DNA from: Bradyrhizobium sp. MOS002
GTDB taxonomy: Bacteria; Pseudomonadota; Alphaproteobacteria; Rhizobiales; Xanthobacteraceae
Length of the DNA: 43,495 nucleotides
Direction: 5' to 3'
NCBI RefSeq assembly: GCF_003020115.1
Contig: NZ_PYFX01000026.1
Location: forward strand, 1-43,495
Under the pieces are notes generated by a model that did no database searches, had not been told where the DNA came from, and saw only the letters and a program-made list of their open reading frames with translations. The translations under genes and the position numbers were made by a program. Shown here piece after piece: positions 41,065-43,495 of the stretch; position 1 is the first letter of the stretch, and every line of letters starts with the position of its first letter.

Positions 41065-42216
41065 TCAGGTTGAAAGCGCGCCGCGCACGGCCGCGATGAT
41101 TCGCTCCTGATCGGCTTCGGTCAGATAGGCATGCATCGGCAGGCTGATGACGTCCTGCGACAGGCTCTCGCAAGCAGGCAGGCCGCCCTCGGCGACCGGG
41201 TACTGCTTGTAGGCGGTCTGCTGATGCATCGACTTGCCGTAGTAGATCGCCGTCGGCACGCCCTGCGCCTTCAGCGCGGCGGCAAAGCCGTCGCGGTCGG
41301 TGCCCTCAGGGAGGCGGATCGTGTACTGCGCCCAGACCGACGTATTGCCGGGAGCCACGCGCGGCACGGTGACCACATTGCTGAGACCGCGCGCGTAGCG
41401 CTCGGCGACCTCGTTGCGGGCGGCGATCTCGTCGTCGAAGATCTTCAGCTTCTCGATCAGGACCGCGGCCTGCATGGTGTCGAGCCGGCCGGTCAGGCCG
41501 AGGCGAACGTTGTCGTATTTGTCGACGCCCTGCCCGTGCACGCGGATGCTGCGCAGCGTCGCCGCGAGCTCGTCGTCGTCGGTGAAGATTGCGCCGCCGT
41601 CACCGAAGCAGCCGAGCGGCTTTGCGGGGAAGAAGCTGGTCGCGGTGGCGAGCCCAAAGGTGCCGAGCTTGCGGCCCTTGTAGCTCGCGCCAAAACCCTG
41701 CGCGGCGTCGTCGAGCACGAACAGGCCTTCGGCCTTGGCAATCTCCGCGATGGCGTCGTGATCGGCCGGCTGTCCGAACAAATCGACCGGAATGATCGCG
41801 ACCGGCTTGAGGCCGGCCTTGCGGGCGGTCGCGATGCCGCGCTTGAGCGATTCCGGGCTCATGTTGAAGGTGGCTTCGTCGACGTCGACATAAACCGGCG
41901 TCGCGCCGGTTCGCGCCACGGGCGAAGCCGTCGCGATGAAGGTGAAGGACGGACACAGCACGGCGTCGCCCGGCCCGACATTCTTCGCCATCATCACCAT
42001 CAGGATCGCATCGGTGCCGCTGGCGCAACCGATGACGTGCTTGGCGCAGCAATAGGCCGCAAGCTGCTTCTCGAGCTCGGCGACTTCAGGACCGTTGACG
42101 AACTGACAATGATCGAGAACGCGCTTCACGGCTGCATCGAGCGAGTCGCCGAGCCGGCGGCGCTGCGAGGCGACGTCGATGAAAGGAATGGGTTCGGAAC
42201 GCAGATGCTGGTTCAT
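41065..42216 (-). CDS. DegT/DnrJ/EryC1/StrS-family sugar aminotransferase (WbpE-like)
   Basis: The 383-residue PLP enzyme has the pyridoxal lysine K199 in SFFPAKPLGCFGDGG, the LDDAAQ motif (D170, Q173) and the ring-stacking GCASGTDA loop (63-70). It would transaminate a 3-keto or 4-keto nucleotide sugar. The dehydrogenase gene just upstream points to the UDP-GlcNAc(3NAc)A-type route, in which a WlbA-like oxidation is followed by WbpE-like transamination. The start at 42216 suits the family N-terminus (PFIDVASQRRRL); the ATG at 42252, nine bases after the upstream stop, is an equal candidate and adds 12 residues. Confidence 0.9.
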   Translation of the reverse strand: MNQHLRSEPIPFIDVASQRRRLGDSLDAAVKRVLDHCQFVNGPEVAELEKQLAAYCCAKHVIGCASGTDAILMVMMAKNVGPGDAVLCPSFTFIATASPVARTGATPVYVDVDEATFNMSPESLKRGIATARKAGLKPVAIIPVDLFGQPADHDAIAEIAKAEGLFVLDDAAQGFGASYKGRKLGTFGLATATSFFPAKPLGCFGDGGAIFTDDDELAATLRSIRVHGQGVDKYDNVRLGLTGRLDTMQAAVLIEKLKIFDDEIAARNEVAERYARGLSNVVTVPRVAPGNTSVWAQYTIRLPEGTDRDGFAAALKAQGVPTAIYYGKSMHQQTAYKQYPVAEGGLPACESLSQDVISLPMHAYLTEADQERIIAAVRGALST

Positions 42217-42261
42217 GGCCTGGTTCTTGGCGCCTTCTTGAGTGATCGGCATGGAGAGGAA

Positions 42262-43266
42262 TCAGCCAGCGACGCGGCGCGGACCCTTGCGGGCAGACGA
42301 GGTGGCCGCGGGCCGCGACGGCGTTTCCAGGCACTGCGTCGCGATCTCGAGGCTGGCGACGCCTTCGTCACCCGTGACCGCCGGCGTCTCGCCGTGACGC
42401 ACGGCCTTGAGGAACGCGATCAGCTCGGCGCGGAGCGGCTCGTCATGGCCGACCGGCAGATGCCGCATCGAATAGCTGCCATCAGGCTTGAAGCCGAAAC
42501 ATTCGGTGACCTGGCGCGTCAGGAGATCGCCCATCACGTATTTGCCGCGGGTCGCGACCGTGACGCTGCGCGCCTTGAACGGCGTCAGCCAGTTGGTGTT
42601 GATGTGCGCGAGCACGCCGTTGGCGGTGCGGAATTGCAAGAGCGCGATGTCCTCGCGCTCGGCGACCGCGCTCGACAATTGCGGCTGCACCTCGATGATG
42701 TCGGATTCGGTGAACCAGCGGATCAGATCGATGTCGTGCACGGCAAGATCGATGACGACGCCGACATTGGACATGCGCGGCGGGAACGGGCCGACGCGCG
42801 TGATCGCGATCGACAGAATGTCCTCGCCCGCGATCGCCTGCTTGACGGCGGCGACCGCCGGATTGAAGCGCTCGACATGGCCGACCATCAGCGTCACGCC
42901 GGCCTTTTGCGCAGCCGTGACGATCTCACGGCCTTCCGCGACCGTGGACGCAATCGGCTTCTCGACCATCACGTGGATGTTCTTGGCGATGCAGGCGAGC
43001 GAGACCTCGTGATGCAGATGGGTCGGCGCCGCGATGGTGACGGCATCGACGCCTTCGGCCAGCAATTGGTCGAGCGTCTCGAAGCTCGCGCAATTGGCAA
43101 GCTCCATCGCCCGCGTGCGATGTGCCGGCGAAGGATCGACGACGCCGACAAGGTTGACGCCGGGAAGACCCGCGAGCACGCGCGCATGATTGCTGCCCAT
43201 CACGCCTGCGCCAATGACACCGACGCGCAAGCCGGCCTTTGCCAGTGCAGATCCTGTGGAACTCAT
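42262..43266 (-). CDS. Gfo/Idh/MocA-family sugar dehydrogenase (WlbA-like)
   Basis: The 334-residue NAD(P)-dependent oxidoreductase has an N-terminal Rossmann motif GVIGAGVMGSNHARVLAG and the family-defining VMVEKPIA. It should oxidise a hydroxyl of a sugar nucleotide, likely C3 of UDP-N-acetylglucosaminuronate if the WlbA-WbpE pairing is right. The last few residues (ARKGPRRVAG) are basic. It is the first gene of an operon with the aminotransferase and perhaps murJ. No acetyltransferase (WbpD) gene follows in the window, so the pathway would need genes elsewhere. Confidence 0.87.
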   Translation of the reverse strand: MSSTGSALAKAGLRVGVIGAGVMGSNHARVLAGLPGVNLVGVVDPSPAHRTRAMELANCASFETLDQLLAEGVDAVTIAAPTHLHHEVSLACIAKNIHVMVEKPIASTVAEGREIVTAAQKAGVTLMVGHVERFNPAVAAVKQAIAGEDILSIAITRVGPFPPRMSNVGVVIDLAVHDIDLIRWFTESDIIEVQPQLSSAVAEREDIALLQFRTANGVLAHINTNWLTPFKARSVTVATRGKYVMGDLLTRQVTECFGFKPDGSYSMRHLPVGHDEPLRAELIAFLKAVRHGETPAVTGDEGVASLEIATQCLETPSRPAATSSARKGPRRVAG

Positions 43267-43495
43267 GTGAGCAAACCCCGATTCAACGCAAATCCCCGGG
43301 GCGCTTCTAGCACGGACGCCACATTTGTGGCGAATGCGGAGCTAGCGGTCCGGACACGATTTGATTCAAAAAATTACACGTTTTCCGGGCCTTAAGTCCC
43401 TGAGAGCCTGACTCAAAAAGCGTAGACGTCTTCAAGGTCTGGCCAAGCGGCGAGTTAAGAGCCTCAGATGGGCAGCGAGTAGCCAGGCGAGCTCG
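43267..43495. other. upstream region of the dehydrogenase gene, right edge
   Basis: No gene is seen in the last 229 bases. A perfect 7-bp dyad with a 2-base centre, CGCCACA-TT-TGTGGCG, at 43317-43332 lies about 50 bases upstream of the dehydrogenase start and could be an operator. An AT-rich patch (about 43360-43382) is a plausible promoter area. Confidence 0.35.

Noticed and set aside
41131..43395. 754-codon plus-strand frame at the right end
   Set aside because: It spans two well-supported minus-strand genes and has shadow-frame composition.

Overview
The window looks like a chromosomal segment of a Bradyrhizobium-type alphaproteobacterium (Nitrobacteraceae). This rests on the high GC content, strong wobble-GC codon bias with very long antisense shadow frames, several families of long intergenic palindromes of the kind common in that genus, a CtrA-type box, and a giant coiled-coil protein resembling the polar growth proteins GPR (Agrobacterium) and RgsE (Sinorhizobium). 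No tRNA, rRNA, CRISPR array, insertion sequence or phage gene was recognised. The assignment is by eye; no search was run.

Layout. 0.2-6.7 kb: a LysR regulator followed by a complete aldarate catabolic set (kdgD, glucarate dehydratase, a ketoglutarate-semialdehyde-type aldehyde dehydrogenase, galactarate dehydratase). Together they convert D-glucarate and galactarate to 2-oxoglutarate. 6.8-10.8 kb: two small exported proteins, a thioredoxin-reductase-like ferredoxin-NADP reductase, a hotdog thioesterase, an adrenodoxin-type ferredoxin and a stand-alone Hpt protein. 11.1-16.9 kb: the 1902-residue membrane-anchored coiled-coil protein, with two tandem repeat arrays of 22 and 44 residues (multiples of 11) and a perfect TTAA-N7-TTAA box upstream. 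17.1-19.9 kb: an MlaE-MlaF-MlaD type lipid ABC transporter operon with a STAS domain fused to the permease. 20-25.2 kb: dipeptide epimerase, MFS transporter, a Pro/Ala/Glu-rich protein and several small proteins. 25.4-31.5 kb: an exported caspase-fold protein with two CRP-like sites upstream, threonine/serine dehydratase, a glycosyltransferase and metallophosphatase pair, thiD and a stand-alone Lrp/AsnC ligand-binding domain. 31.6-37.6 kb: diheme cytochrome c, CHRD protein, a Cys/Met-metabolism PLP enzyme, cytochrome c' and an orphan form II CoxL-like molybdoenzyme subunit. 37.5-39.4 kb: a visibly less GC-rich patch with a GNAT protein, a DUF1127 protein preceded by a 25-codon ORF and a terminator, and an SRPBCC protein. 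39.5-43.3 kb: murJ and a sugar dehydrogenase/aminotransferase pair of the WlbA/WbpE kind, suggesting surface glycan synthesis.

The strongest lead is the 10.4-16.9 kb locus. A cell-cycle type (CtrA) box and a phosphotransfer protein lie upstream of a probable polar-growth scaffold made of exact 11-residue-multiple repeats. Second-tier leads are the possible leader peptide and attenuator ahead of DUF1127, the paired GTGA-N6-TCAC sites ahead of the caspase-like gene, and three otherwise different palindrome families that share a GCGCAGCG core.
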